Part shown: positions 19,434-27,741 of the stretch, piece after piece | Position numbering within the stretch: the first letter of the stretch is position 1 | Layout: the number at the start of each line of letters is the position of its first letter | Assembly: GCA_045128915.1 (NCBI GenBank) | Contig: JBGVIT010000036.1 | Location: 1 to 64,000, forward strand | Direction of reading: 5' to 3' | From: RGIG9115 sp045128915 | Lineage (GTDB): Bacteria > Bacillota > Clostridia > UBA1381 | Length of the DNA: 64,000 nucleotides | Translations under genes and position numbers: made by a program | Notes under the pieces: generated by a model | The model's database searches: none | What the model saw: only the letters and a program-made list of their open reading frames with translations | What the model was told of the DNA's origin: nothing

Positions 19434-20868
19434 CTTCCCAACTGAATATAACAAAAACTCCGAAGACTTTAGAGTTTATTGGCAAGGAAATAATATTCCT
19501 GTATACAATTGCGATGTTTCAGCCTATCCCTTTAATAGAGTATGGCAAGGAAAACAACGACCGTTTAATCAAACTGAAAAGGCTTCTTTCATATCTTTTG
19601 GAAGTGATACAGAAGTTTCTCTTTTAATTGAACCAAAAGCAACCTTTAATGATGTTATTATCCGCCCATTATCAAAAAACATAAATCCTGTAATTAATGA
19701 AAACAATATAATGGTAAAATTCCCAGGACCCGGGCAATACTCTGTTGAGCTTGATGGGATTCACAATACATTAACTGTATTCATAAACCCCGAAACTGAT
19801 TTTAAAATTGATAAAAGCGATAAAAACATGCTTTATTTCCCTCCAGGAGTACATATATTTGATGAAAGAATAGAGCTCAAAGACAATCAAACCATTTTTA
19901 TAGATGAAGGTGCCGTACTAATGGGTTCTATTAATGCAACTGATAAAAATAACATTAGCATTATCGGGTATGGCATTCTCGATAATAGTCGAATGAATAG
20001 AGCAAATGAAATCAATGGTTGCGCAATACTCGATCCAAATTCGCATAGGCAAACAGGAAACCCTATATTCTTAAACCGGTGTAAAAACATTGTTATTGAC
20101 GGTGTTACCATCGTTGACTCTTCAGGTTGGAATATCTATTTGGATGGGTGCGAAAATATAACCATAAACAATATTAAGCTTATTGGAATGTGGCGCTATA
20201 ATGCTGATGGCTGTGACTTTTGTAACTGTACAAACGGACTTTTACAAAACAGCTATTTAAGAACTTTTGATGACTGTGTGACAGTAAAAGGTTTTAAATT
20301 AAACAATCATCTTCCTGTGCAAAACATAACAGTCCAAAACTGCGTTTTATGGTGCGATTGGGGCAGAGCTTTGGAAGTCGGTGCTGAAACATGCGCACCC
20401 TACATAAAAGATGTACTGTTCTGCGGTTGCGACATTATTCATGGAAGCGATGTAATGCTTGACATTCAACATGGGGACGCATCTAATATAACTAATGTGA
20501 AATTCAAAAACATCAACATAGAATATTCTGGCAACGAAAGAAAACTTGTAATTCAGGAAAGTGATAACGATTTATATCCGGAAGACAACATTGAATACAC
20601 TCCTATTCCATTTACAGTTACAACTGGTGCAACAATGTGGTCTATTGATACTCACGCTGGTAATGTGTTTGACATCAGCTTTGAAGATATAAATATTACC
20701 ACGCCAAACGGATTAATGCCACAAGGTTCTTCAATCTATTCAAAAGAAAATACAAGTTTAATTAAAAATATATGCTTTAAAAACATTCTCATTAACGGAA
20801 AGAAATGTCAATTTGATGACTTGAATTTACACATAGGAAACAATGTAACAAAAGTAGATTGCATTTAA
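19420..20868 (+). CDS. GH28-like pectin-type glycosidase (right-handed beta-helix)
   Basis: A 482-residue protein without a signal peptide. Residues ~145-460 form a parallel beta-helix (repeated short beta turns with Asn/Asp ladders). The GH28 acid pair positions are present: N261-A-D263-G with D266, and D284-D285 in FDDCVTVKG. The usual GHG histidine motif is replaced by GRALEVGAE, so this is a divergent GH28 member rather than a standard polygalacturonase. The N-terminal ~130 residues form a beta-sandwich. The AAGGAGA site lies inside the end of the GH106-like gene. A role in trimming imported galacturonate- or rhamnose-containing oligosaccharides is inferred from fold and neighbour. Confidence 0.8.
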   Translation: MKIYNFPTEYNKNSEDFRVYWQGNNIPVYNCDVSAYPFNRVWQGKQRPFNQTEKASFISFGSDTEVSLLIEPKATFNDVIIRPLSKNINPVINENNIMVKFPGPGQYSVELDGIHNTLTVFINPETDFKIDKSDKNMLYFPPGVHIFDERIELKDNQTIFIDEGAVLMGSINATDKNNISIIGYGILDNSRMNRANEINGCAILDPNSHRQTGNPIFLNRCKNIVIDGVTIVDSSGWNIYLDGCENITINNIKLIGMWRYNADGCDFCNCTNGLLQNSYLRTFDDCVTVKGFKLNNHLPVQNITVQNCVLWCDWGRALEVGAETCAPYIKDVLFCGCDIIHGSDVMLDIQHGDASNITNVKFKNINIEYSGNERKLVIQESDNDLYPEDNIEYTPIPFTVTTGATMWSIDTHAGNVFDISFEDINITTPNGLMPQGSSIYSKENTSLIKNICFKNILINGKKCQFDDLNLHIGNNVTKVDCI

Positions 20869-20942
20869 TTTCATTGACGAAAACCTTATTTTAGTATTAG
20901 AGCAATGCGATTGTAGTTTCTTTTGAACATATGACATGAAAG

Positions 20943-21254
20943 GAAATAGCTGATACATATTCTGAAATTGGTGGTTTGAAATACATAACTGTTGATAACG
21001 AAACATTCATAGATATAGTGGATGGATCAGTAATGGTAAAAAAATAGCTTTTATATGATAGATGCTTTGATAGGGTTGTGAATAATGATAAGATTCTTTC
21101 TCTCTGCAATATGAAACAGGAAGAGCTTATGCCACTTAAAGAAGAATTAAAGCATGAATTAAATAATATAACATTGGATGATATAGGGTGTGCTGAAAAG
21201 ATTAATGAACAGATGGATATATATCTTGCGGAGATGAAAATAGAGATGAATTAA
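20943..21254 (+). pseudogene. Decayed C-terminal relic, possibly of an NAD-dependent epimerase/dehydratase-like gene
   Basis: Two short coding-like pieces lie in the 490 nt between the GH28-like gene and the IS element. From 20943 one reads EIADTYSEIGGLKYITVDNE and onward to a TAG at about 21047. In another frame from 21051, LYDRCFDRVVNNDKILSLCN continues as MKQEELMPLKEEL to a TAA at 21252-21254. The second piece is like the tail of Clostridia epimerase/dehydratase-family proteins (FDR...N.KIL...G.KQEDLMPL). No start or intact Rossmann motif remains, and the frame changes near 21050. From 21255 to 21362 I see nothing further. Confidence 0.4.
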
Positions 21255-21362
21255 AGAATGCTATATGTAGCTTTGTATTTATTAATGCTACGCGTACGCA
21301 AAAGAAATAGCAGATAAAGTGGACCACAGGAACTCTTGTTTTGCCCGGAAGGGTAGTGATGT

Positions 21363-21380
21363 GACCCCCAAAAGTTAGAC
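21363..21380. repeat. IS3 element left inverted repeat
   Basis: GACCCCCAAAAGTTAGAC, a perfect inverse of 22875-22892. Just inside it, at 21386-21418, ATAGCGTAGTAG pairs with CTGCTACGCTAT (one G-U pair) and is followed by TTTTT on the plus strand. This hairpin could stop outside transcription from entering the element. Confidence 0.9.
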
Positions 21381-21420
21381 TTTTTATAGCGTAGTAGTTT
21401 TAATGACTGCTACGCTATTT

Positions 21421-22221
21421 TTACGCAGCCAAGGCAGCGAGCCGATACGCAATCGGACTCATCCACCCAAGTTTTTCTTTAATTCTTTTCTCGTTGTAAT
21501 ATTTTATATATCTTTCAATAGCATTTTTAAGCTCATCAAAGCTGTAATATGTAGTTCCGTAATACATTTCCTGCTTTAATATTCCAAAGAAATTCTCCAT
21601 TACAGAGTTATCATAACAATTACCTTTGCGAGACATACTTTGAAATATTTTGTTTTCTTTAAGTGTAAATGAATATGCCCCCATTTGATATGCCCAACCT
21701 CTGTCTGAATGGAATGTTCTCCTATATTGGCAATCAGAGGTTATTTCTATTGCTTGTTTTTGTGCTGACAAAATGCCGGAAGCAGATGGTGTTCGCGTTA
21801 TACTATAACTTAAAATTTCTCCATTAAGCATATCTAGAAATGGATCTAAATACAATTTCTTAATTACCATTCTGCCTTTGCTATCTATCTCATAATATTT
21901 AAATTCAGTAGTATCGGTAGTTATCTTTTGATGCGGTACAGTGGTGTTAAAACGACGGTTAATTCTGTTGGGAGTTATTTTGCCAACATTTCCTTTGTAT
22001 GAGCTATATTTGCGACTTTTGCGAGTAAAAGAGGTAACTTGAAAGCCTAATTTTTGCATAATTCTTTGAACTTTCTTTTTGTTCACAAAAATCTTTTTGT
22101 TTCGTAATTCTCTATACACTCGTCTGTAACCGTAATCTTTGTTTTCTATATGTATTTTAGTGATTTCATCCTCTAAATATTTATCGGGATTTTCTCTTTC
22201 AAACCGTTTTTGCCAGTACAT
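21421..22221 (-). CDS. IS3-family transposase OrfB (DDE integrase)
   Basis: A 266-residue catalytic half of an IS150-type transposase. An HTH_21 segment (IHIENKDYGYRRVYRELRNK) is followed by the rve/DDE core: first Asp in ITTDTTEFKYY, second Asp in TFHSDRGWAYQ, and Glu in NFFGILKQEMYY. The C-terminus has the usual YIKYYNEKRIKEKLGWMSP. The open frame extends upstream of the ATG into the orfA 3' end, reading EKTARIVHSLRGQFKLKDIL, which is the normal OrfB N-terminus. The real product is therefore probably an OrfAB fusion made by -1 frameshifting near the AGAAAACAG region (about 22305). Confidence 0.93.
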   Translation of the reverse strand: MYWQKRFERENPDKYLEDEITKIHIENKDYGYRRVYRELRNKKIFVNKKKVQRIMQKLGFQVTSFTRKSRKYSSYKGNVGKITPNRINRRFNTTVPHQKITTDTTEFKYYEIDSKGRMVIKKLYLDPFLDMLNGEILSYSITRTPSASGILSAQKQAIEITSDCQYRRTFHSDRGWAYQMGAYSFTLKENKIFQSMSRKGNCYDNSVMENFFGILKQEMYYGTTYYSFDELKNAIERYIKYYNEKRIKEKLGWMSPIAYRLAALAA

Positions 22222-22262
22222 ATATGTTGACTTAGGAAAACCAACTACTGCGAGAATGTCCT

Positions 22263-22841
22263 TTAATTTGAACTGTCCTCGGAGACTGTGGACGATTCTC
22301 GCTGTTTTCTCAGAAGAGCTTCTTCCTCTAAACGCAGTCTCCTCAATTCTTTTAAATATGCATTCTCTATTCTTAATCTCAAATTTTCATCTTCAAGTTC
22401 TTTGATATGTTCAGCACTTGTGTCTACCGGCTTTTCTTCAATAGGTTTAGATGGCTTTTTAAACTCTTTAATGTCCAATGTTTTCTTACGACCTTTCTTT
22501 TTAGATCTCAAAGCATCAGGACCGGCAATTCTGAAATCATTTACCCATCTGGCTATCAAAGACGGATTGTTGATACCTTGTGATAGAGCTAATTCCTGAT
22601 ATGAGACTTCACTTGATAAATACAATTCTACCACATAAAGTTTAAATTGAAAAGAGTAATTTTTATTTTGTCTTGAACGCATTAACCCATCACTGCCAAA
22701 TTCTTTATACGCATTCACCCAAACACGCACTTGTTTTTTATCTGGTATGTTGTTTTTCTTTGCGATAGATTCATAACCGACTTTGTTATTTAAGTACTCT
22801 TGTACAACTTTTAATTTAAATTCATAACTGTATTTTGCCAT
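22263..22841 (-). CDS. IS3-family transposase OrfA (HTH protein)
   Basis: A 192-residue DNA-binding half of the IS150-type transposase. It carries two helix-turn-helix units (YSYEFKLKVVQEYLNNKVGY and YSFQFKLYVVELYLSSEVSY) that recognise the inverted repeats. A basic stretch and a leucine-rich coiled coil follow (~145-180, KELEDENLRLRIENAYLKEL) for dimerisation. It ends in SSTVSEDSSN; the orfB frame is -1 relative to it. The ATG lies just inside the right inverted repeat. Confidence 0.92.
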   Translation of the reverse strand: MAKYSYEFKLKVVQEYLNNKVGYESIAKKNNIPDKKQVRVWVNAYKEFGSDGLMRSRQNKNYSFQFKLYVVELYLSSEVSYQELALSQGINNPSLIARWVNDFRIAGPDALRSKKKGRKKTLDIKEFKKPSKPIEEKPVDTSAEHIKELEDENLRLRIENAYLKELRRLRLEEEALLRKQRESSTVSEDSSN

Positions 22842-22874
22842 GAAAAAACCGACCTCCCAATCGTTAGATTTTTG

Positions 22875-22892
22875 GTCTAACTTTTGGGGGTC
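22875..22892. repeat. IS3 element right inverted repeat
   Basis: Reverse complement of the left end at 21363-21380, 18 of 18 bases. It lies 34 nt upstream of the orfA start, as expected for the promoter-side end of an IS150-type element. Confidence 0.9.
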
Positions 22893-23073
22893 GGTTCATA
22901 GGTAATTGGGGGATTTTTGTTATAAATTCATTTCAGCCAAGTTAACTTTTTTATCCGAAGAACGGTAACAAATGCAGAAAAATAAAAATTCTATATATTT
23001 TCTTATAACTAATGAGGTAAGTTATATTTTGTGCAGAATATACAGATAGATGGATGCTGAAAGAAACAGAAAC

Positions 23074-23829
23074 TTATTTCTTGCGCAATTCTCTTGGGGT
23101 GGTGCCAGTTAGTTTCTGAAACACAGTCCTGAAATAATTTGATGAAGAAAACCCGGTCTTGTAGCTGATTTCTTCAATAGAAAGAGTTGTATGTGAAAGC
23201 AAATCCAATGCGTGTTGAATCATTATATTATGCTTGTATGTGATAGGCGTGACATTGGTTTCCTTTTTGAAAAGTTTAAACAATCCCGATTCACTGCAAT
23301 GGCATAGTTCTGCGAGTGTAATTATTGAAATATCCTGATTATAGTTATTTTCTATATAGTCAATAGCTGGCTCTATAGTTGTATATGCAGTAGATTTAGG
23401 GGAAGTTTGAAGTTTTTTGTAAATATCATCAAGAAGCTGATAAAAATATGAAATACACAGGAAACATGATTTTTCATAAGCTTCATTCATTTTATCAAAC
23501 AGCTCGGCAGGATAGTTTCTTAGTATCTGGAATTGATATTCATAAAAATTGTATTTAGATTTGAAACAAAATTGTATTGAATACCATTCAATATCAGGCG
23601 TACCATACCATACAGAATGATATTTTGTTCCGTAAGCAATGTAAATTAAATCACCTGCATAAGCATAAAAAGTCTGACCTTTATAAAAGAACTTTGCAGA
23701 GCCTTTTTTTACATATCCAATACATGGATTATTAAAATATACTTCAGGCCCTGCTGAATGTGTGTTTTTGTGCTTATTGTTTTCAATAGAATATTTTGTA
23801 ATTAAATATGTGGTATTCATAATAATCAT
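23074..23829 (-). CDS. AraC-family transcriptional regulator
   Basis: A 251-residue regulator with an N-terminal cupin-like sensor (~20-120, GYVKKGSAKFFYKGQTFYAY) and a C-terminal AraC double HTH (~155-251, ITLAELCHCSESGLFKLFKK; IEEISYKTGFSSSNYFRTVF). It is divergent from the oxidoreductase operon across about 100 nt and probably controls it in response to a carbohydrate-like ligand. The start could also be the ATG at 23820, which has better spacing from the weak AAGAAAG site. The 180 nt between its stop and the IS end (22893-23073) shows no gene. Confidence 0.9.
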   Translation of the reverse strand: MIIMNTTYLITKYSIENNKHKNTHSAGPEVYFNNPCIGYVKKGSAKFFYKGQTFYAYAGDLIYIAYGTKYHSVWYGTPDIEWYSIQFCFKSKYNFYEYQFQILRNYPAELFDKMNEAYEKSCFLCISYFYQLLDDIYKKLQTSPKSTAYTTIEPAIDYIENNYNQDISIITLAELCHCSESGLFKLFKKETNVTPITYKHNIMIQHALDLLSHTTLSIEEISYKTGFSSSNYFRTVFQKLTGTTPRELRKK

Positions 23830-23871
23830 TCTTTCTTGCAGAATAATGGTGTTTTCGTGTATTATATCATA

Positions 23872-23900
23872 TTGTTTTTAATGTGTCAAGGTAGTATTAT
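23872..23900 (+). promoter_or_regulatory. Probable sigma-A promoter of the oxidoreductase operon
   Basis: TTGTTT at 23872-23877 and TATTAT at 23895-23900 with a 17-nt spacer. It lies about 30 nt before the GTG start at 23933. Both boxes are imperfect, consistent with activation by the divergent AraC protein. Confidence 0.5.
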
Positions 23901-23932
23901 TGTTTTATTGAATATTTTACGAGGTGATTGTT

Positions 23933-24952
23933 GTGGATAAACAAATTGTATTTATTGAAAAAAACAAGGCGAAATTAATTGATGTAGAAAGTCAAATACT
24001 TAAGCCGACTGAAGTTAGAGTAAAAACTATTTTCAGTACAATAAGCAATGGAACCGAGAGGGCAAACATAACTGGCGATCCAACTATAGGACTTAATGTA
24101 AAACCGGGTTCTGAGGCTGTGTTTCCCAGAGTGTCAGGTTATAGTAGCTCCGGAATTGTTGTTGAAAAGGGTACAGATGTAAAAAGTATTGAAATAGGCG
24201 ACAGAGTTGCTATGTATTGGACAAAACACAGAAACTATAATGTTGTTGATGAAAAGAATGCTGTAAAAATTGCAAATGATAATGTTTCATTTGCAGAAGC
24301 ATCTATGGCGCATATCGGAGCTTTTCCACTTGCGGCAATCAGGAAGACAAGACTTGAAATTGGCGAATCAGCAATGGTTATGGGTCTTGGAATACTTGGA
24401 CTTATGGCTGTTCAGCTGGCTCGTGCAGCAGGTGCAGTACCCGTTATAGCGGTTGACTCGGTGGCAGAAAGACGTGAAAAAGCATTGAAGTTTGGTGCAG
24501 ATTATGCATTTGATCCATTTGAGAAGAATTTTGCAGAAAAGGTCAAGGCTGTAACAAACGGAGGAGTAAATGCTGCTATTGAAGTTACCGGACAAGGTGC
24601 GGGACTTGATGAAACTCTTGACTGTATGGCTAAATTTGGTAGAGTTGCACTTTTAGGATGCACAAGAAGCAGCGATTTTACGATTGATTATTACAGAAAG
24701 GTTCATGGGCCGGGTATAACCCTTGTTGGGGCACATACACTGGCGAGACCGGAGTATGATTCCTATCCGGGATATTTTACAACCTATGATGACATAAAGG
24801 CTATTTTGAAATTATGTGCAAATAACAGAATAGATTTTAAAAGCATGGTTGAAGAAATACATTCGCCGAGTGATTGCGAAAAAGTTTACGATCGTCTTGT
24901 AAATGACAAAAAATTCCCAACTGTGGTTCAGTTTGACTGGGAAAAAATTTAA
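23933..24952 (+). CDS. Medium-chain dehydrogenase, zinc-binding dehydrogenase family
   Basis: A 339-residue NAD(P)-dependent oxidoreductase of the MDR superfamily. A GroES-like domain (~1-130) precedes a Rossmann domain with GLGILGLMAVQLARAAGA (~148-165) and the acidic cofactor residue in VIAVDS. The zinc-binding Cys set of classical alcohol dehydrogenases is not visible, as in many members that pair with Gfo/Idh proteins. GTG at 23933 was chosen because GAGGTGAT ends 4 nt before it; an upstream GTG at 23924 lies inside that site. It is the first gene of a four-gene operon, probably for oxidation of a sugar or polyol derivative. Confidence 0.85.
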   Translation: MDKQIVFIEKNKAKLIDVESQILKPTEVRVKTIFSTISNGTERANITGDPTIGLNVKPGSEAVFPRVSGYSSSGIVVEKGTDVKSIEIGDRVAMYWTKHRNYNVVDEKNAVKIANDNVSFAEASMAHIGAFPLAAIRKTRLEIGESAMVMGLGILGLMAVQLARAAGAVPVIAVDSVAERREKALKFGADYAFDPFEKNFAEKVKAVTNGGVNAAIEVTGQGAGLDETLDCMAKFGRVALLGCTRSSDFTIDYYRKVHGPGITLVGAHTLARPEYDSYPGYFTTYDDIKAILKLCANNRIDFKSMVEEIHSPSDCEKVYDRLVNDKKFPTVVQFDWEKI

Positions 24953-24965
24953 CGGAGGGATTTTT

Positions 24966-25979
24966 ATGCGTAAAATTAAAATTGCACAAATTGGTACCAG
25001 TGCTAATTCACACGGAAGTGATGTATTTAATACAATGAAAAGAAACAGCGATGTGTTTGAAATTGTAGGTTATGTAATGCCTGAAAATGAACGCGAAAAA
25101 TTTCCTCATCGTATGGCGGATTTTGAAGGATATTGCGAGCTTACTTTGGAAGAAATTTTAGAAAATCCTGAGATTGAGGCTGTTGCTGTTGAAACCGAAG
25201 AAATATATTTAACTAAATATGCGCAAATGGTTGCTGAACATAAAAAACATATTCATATGGAAAAACCGGGAGGAATTGTTTTAGAGGAGTTTGAAAAACT
25301 GATTGAAACAGTTAAAAATAATAAATTAGTATTTCATACAGGTTATATGTACAGATATAATCCTTGCGTGATTGAGCTTAAGGAAAAAATCAAGAACGGG
25401 GAGCTTGGCGATATTATCAGTGTTGAAGCACAGATGAATTGCATTCACAATGATCAAATAATAAAATGGCTGGATAATTTTCCCGGTGGAAATTTATTTT
25501 TTCTCGGGTGCCATATGATAGATTTTATATATTCAATTCAAGGTAAGCCCTTGGAAATTATACCCCTCAGCTGCTCTACTAATATAAATGGTAACAATAC
25601 ATATGATTACGGTATGGTTGTTATGAAATATAAAAATGGTGTATCGTTGGCTAAGGCGCATGATACACAAATTGGGGGATATGCCAGACGCAATCTAACT
25701 GTTACAGGAACAAAAGCAACTATAGAGATATGTCCTCTTGAAATGTTTGCAGATAATGGTTTGTATTTTGCGGAAACAACGGAATATACAAGCCGTGATT
25801 GGGGCTCAAGGGGAGCCAAAACACGAAGTGAGTCGTTTGATAGATATGATAATATGATGTTGGGGTTTGCTTCTTACGTAAGAGGCAACAAAAGAAATCC
25901 CTGGAGTTACGATTATGAACTGGAATTATATAAAATAATTGCCGAAGCCTGTGGAAATAAACAGCTGAAAGGAAAATGA
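24966..25979 (+). CDS. Gfo/Idh/MocA-family oxidoreductase
   Basis: A 337-residue NAD(P)-dependent sugar oxidoreductase. The N-terminal Rossmann fold begins KIKIAQIGTSANSHG. The family's catalytic Lys lies in HMEKPGG, and a typical C-terminal alpha/beta domain contains FPGGNLFFLGCHMIDFIYS. GGAGGG precedes the ATG by 8 nt; an in-frame ATG further upstream lies inside the previous gene and lacks a site. The gap to the dehydrogenase is 13 nt, so both act in one pathway. Members oxidise or epimerise inositols, sugar acids and sugar phosphates; the substrate here is unknown. Confidence 0.9.
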   Translation: MRKIKIAQIGTSANSHGSDVFNTMKRNSDVFEIVGYVMPENEREKFPHRMADFEGYCELTLEEILENPEIEAVAVETEEIYLTKYAQMVAEHKKHIHMEKPGGIVLEEFEKLIETVKNNKLVFHTGYMYRYNPCVIELKEKIKNGELGDIISVEAQMNCIHNDQIIKWLDNFPGGNLFFLGCHMIDFIYSIQGKPLEIIPLSCSTNINGNNTYDYGMVVMKYKNGVSLAKAHDTQIGGYARRNLTVTGTKATIEICPLEMFADNGLYFAETTEYTSRDWGSRGAKTRSESFDRYDNMMLGFASYVRGNKRNPWSYDYELELYKIIAEACGNKQLKGK

Positions 25980-25982
25980 AAA

Positions 25983-26966
25983 ATGAAAGCGATACTTGTT
26001 AACGAAGATAAAAGCTTAAGATGGGATGAAGTACCTAATCCCGTAATAAAATCTGAAGAGGTTCTTGTAGAGATTTATGCAGCGGCACTTAACCGTGCTG
26101 ATTTAATGCAGAGGGAAGGAGATTATCCGCCACCACCAGGATGTCCTGAGTGGATGGGGCTTGAAATTTCGGGAGTAATCATCGAAATAGGAGAAGAGGC
26201 AAGAACAAAATCAAATTGGAAAATTTGAGATAAGGTTTGCGCACTTCTTGGCGGCGGTGGTTATGCCGAATTTGTGGCAGTAAAATATGATATGCTTATG
26301 CCGGTTCCTGAAAACTGTACAATGGTAGAAGCAGCAGCGATTCCGGAGGCTTTTGCGACAGCATATCTTAACCTTTTCATAGAAGGAGGTATCAAGCCTG
26401 GAAACACTCTTTTGATGAATGCAGGCGCATCAGGTCTTGCCAGTGTTATTATTCCTATGGCAAAAGCATTTAGCGTAAGAGTAATTACAACTGTTTTGAC
26501 CGATGAAATTGCAGAGTCAATTAAACACTTAAACGCGGACAGAGTAGTGGTTACACCAAAGGAAGATATCTCAGAGGTATTAAAGGAAGAACTTGAAAAC
26601 GGTCATGGTGTTGATGTCGCAATCGACTGTCTTGGTGGTGAAATAATGGGGAAATGTATTCATTATCTAACACACGGAGCAAGATGGATTATGATTGCGG
26701 CTCTTGCGGGAACAAAGACAGAAATAGATCTTAAAAACATCTATGTAAGGAATGTAAGAATTATTGGTAGTACTTTACGTTCGAGAACACCCGAAACCAA
26801 AGCTCAAATTCTATCTAAACTTGTAGAGAAGGTGTTTCCAAAGATTGAGAGTGGCGAAGTGAAACCTACTATTCATGCGGTTCTTCCTATTGAAGAGGCG
26901 GAAAAGGCTCATGATATCTTATATCAAGGCAAGAGTGTAGGTAAGGTTGTTTTGACGATAAAGTAA
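25983..26966 (+). pseudogene. Quinone-oxidoreductase-like gene broken by one TGA codon
   Basis: A continuous 327-codon MDR reading frame (PIG3/quinone oxidoreductase type) interrupted only by TGA at 26226-26228. Before it is a GroES-like half with AALNRADLMQREGDYPPPPG and MGLEISGVI. After it are DKVCALLGGGGYAEFVAV, AAIPEAFATAYLNLF, the cofactor loop MNAGASGLASV and KSVGKVVLTIK at the end. The family consensus at the stop is Gly-Asp, so GGA to TGA, one substitution, explains it. The rest is well kept, so the loss is recent, or the codon is read through at low level, or it is a strain or assembly difference. It starts 3 nt after the Gfo/Idh gene. Confidence 0.9.
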
Positions 26967-26967
26967 T

Positions 26968-27588
26968 ATGGATATAGAAGTAATACCTGTCAAATATGGA
27001 AAATCCACTCTGCCTGAAAGTATGATTTTGCAAAGTGGATCAGAGGATAAAGTGTGTGCTATTGATTTTATTGTTTATGTGCTAAAAGCAAAAGAAAAGG
27101 TGATTTTGGTTGATGCCGGTTGTGAAACAATGCCGGGGTTTGTTATGACTGAATTTATCGGCAGCATCAAAGCACTTGAAGAAATTGGTATATCTGCAAA
27201 TACTATTACAGATGTAATTATAACCCATTCCCATCATGACCACATTGAATGCGTAAAGTATTTTAAAAACTCTGTTATACACATTCAGAAGGACGAGTTT
27301 GAATGTGGAAAGCAATATATTCCAGAAGGGTTTGGTGTAAATGCCTTTATTGATACATATTTGGTCTGTGATGGCGTGAAAATAATTAAAATCGGAGGAC
27401 ACAGCAAGGGTTCGTGTATTGTTGAACTAAATGAAAATACAGTATTCGTCGGCGATGAATGTTATCATAGAGACTGTATAACACGAAAGGTACCAACAGG
27501 TGCAACTGTTTGTCCTGAAAAAAGCAAAACATTTATTGAAAAATACAGCAATTCAAAGTATACACTATTCTTTTCACATAGCAAATAA
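26968..27588 (+). CDS. Metallo-beta-lactamase-fold hydrolase
   Basis: A 206-residue MBL-fold protein. The zinc motif HSHHDH is present (THSHHDHIE), with a downstream His in GGHSKGSC and an Asp in FVGDECYH. The overall pattern resembles AiiA-like lactonases or small ester hydrolases. It starts 1 nt after the quinone-oxidoreductase stop, so it is the last gene of the AraC-linked operon. It ends in LFFSHSK, somewhat shorter than relatives, just before a mobile element; slight 3' loss cannot be excluded. A lactone made by the operon's dehydrogenases is a plausible substrate, which is inference. Confidence 0.8.
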   Translation: MDIEVIPVKYGKSTLPESMILQSGSEDKVCAIDFIVYVLKAKEKVILVDAGCETMPGFVMTEFIGSIKALEEIGISANTITDVIITHSHHDHIECVKYFKNSVIHIQKDEFECGKQYIPEGFGVNAFIDTYLVCDGVKIIKIGGHSKGSCIVELNENTVFVGDECYHRDCITRKVPTGATVCPEKSKTFIEKYSNSKYTLFFSHSK

Positions 27589-27616
27589 AAATAGAGGGGA
27601 TGTATGTTTATTCTCA

Positions 27617-27665
27617 AAAGGAGGAACTGTAGCAAAATGAAACATTTTGCTACAGTTCCTCCTTT
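27617..27665. repeat. Perfect 23-bp-arm palindrome at the edge of the IS1182-type fragment
   Basis: AAAGGAGGAACTGTAGCAAAATG (27617-27639) is repeated as its exact reverse complement at 27643-27665 with a 3-nt loop (AAA). It lies 28 nt after the MBL gene and 77 nt before the transposase start. It could be the end of the IS1182-type element or a short target hairpin into which it inserted. It may also act as a terminator for the oxidoreductase operon. Confidence 0.75.
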
Positions 27666-27676
27666 GCAGACTGTCG

Positions 27677-27704
27677 AAAAAGTCCAGATTTTTCTGGGCT
27701 TTTT
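27677..27704. terminator. Hairpin with T-run in front of the transposase gene
   Basis: AAAAAGTCCAGA (27677-27688) pairs with TCTGGGCTTTTT (27693-27704) with one G-U pair. On the plus strand it ends in a run of T, as an intrinsic terminator would. Many insertion sequences carry one here to block read-through transcription. A TATAAT box follows at 27718-27723. Confidence 0.6.
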
Positions 27705-27741
27705 CTTCATTTTGTGATATAATATTCTTGGGTGATGAAAT

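Larger units (their letters stand above)
21363..22892 (-). mobile_element. IS3-family (IS150-group) insertion sequence
   Basis: A 1530-bp element bounded by perfect 18-bp inverted repeats (GACCCCCAAAAGTTAGAC at 21363-21380, its complement at 22875-22892). It carries two overlapping-phase transposase genes on the minus strand, orfA then orfB in the -1 frame, as in IS150. All visible catalytic motifs are intact, so it may be active. No target duplication is obvious: the flanks read GATGT on the left and GGTTC on the right. It sits between a gene relic and the AraC regulator. Confidence 0.9.

Noticed and set aside
26226..26228. TGA as selenocysteine or a recoded glycine codon
   Set aside because: The site is a conserved Gly-Asp in the family, no SECIS-like hairpin follows, and other genes here use TGA as a normal stop, so a point mutation is simpler.
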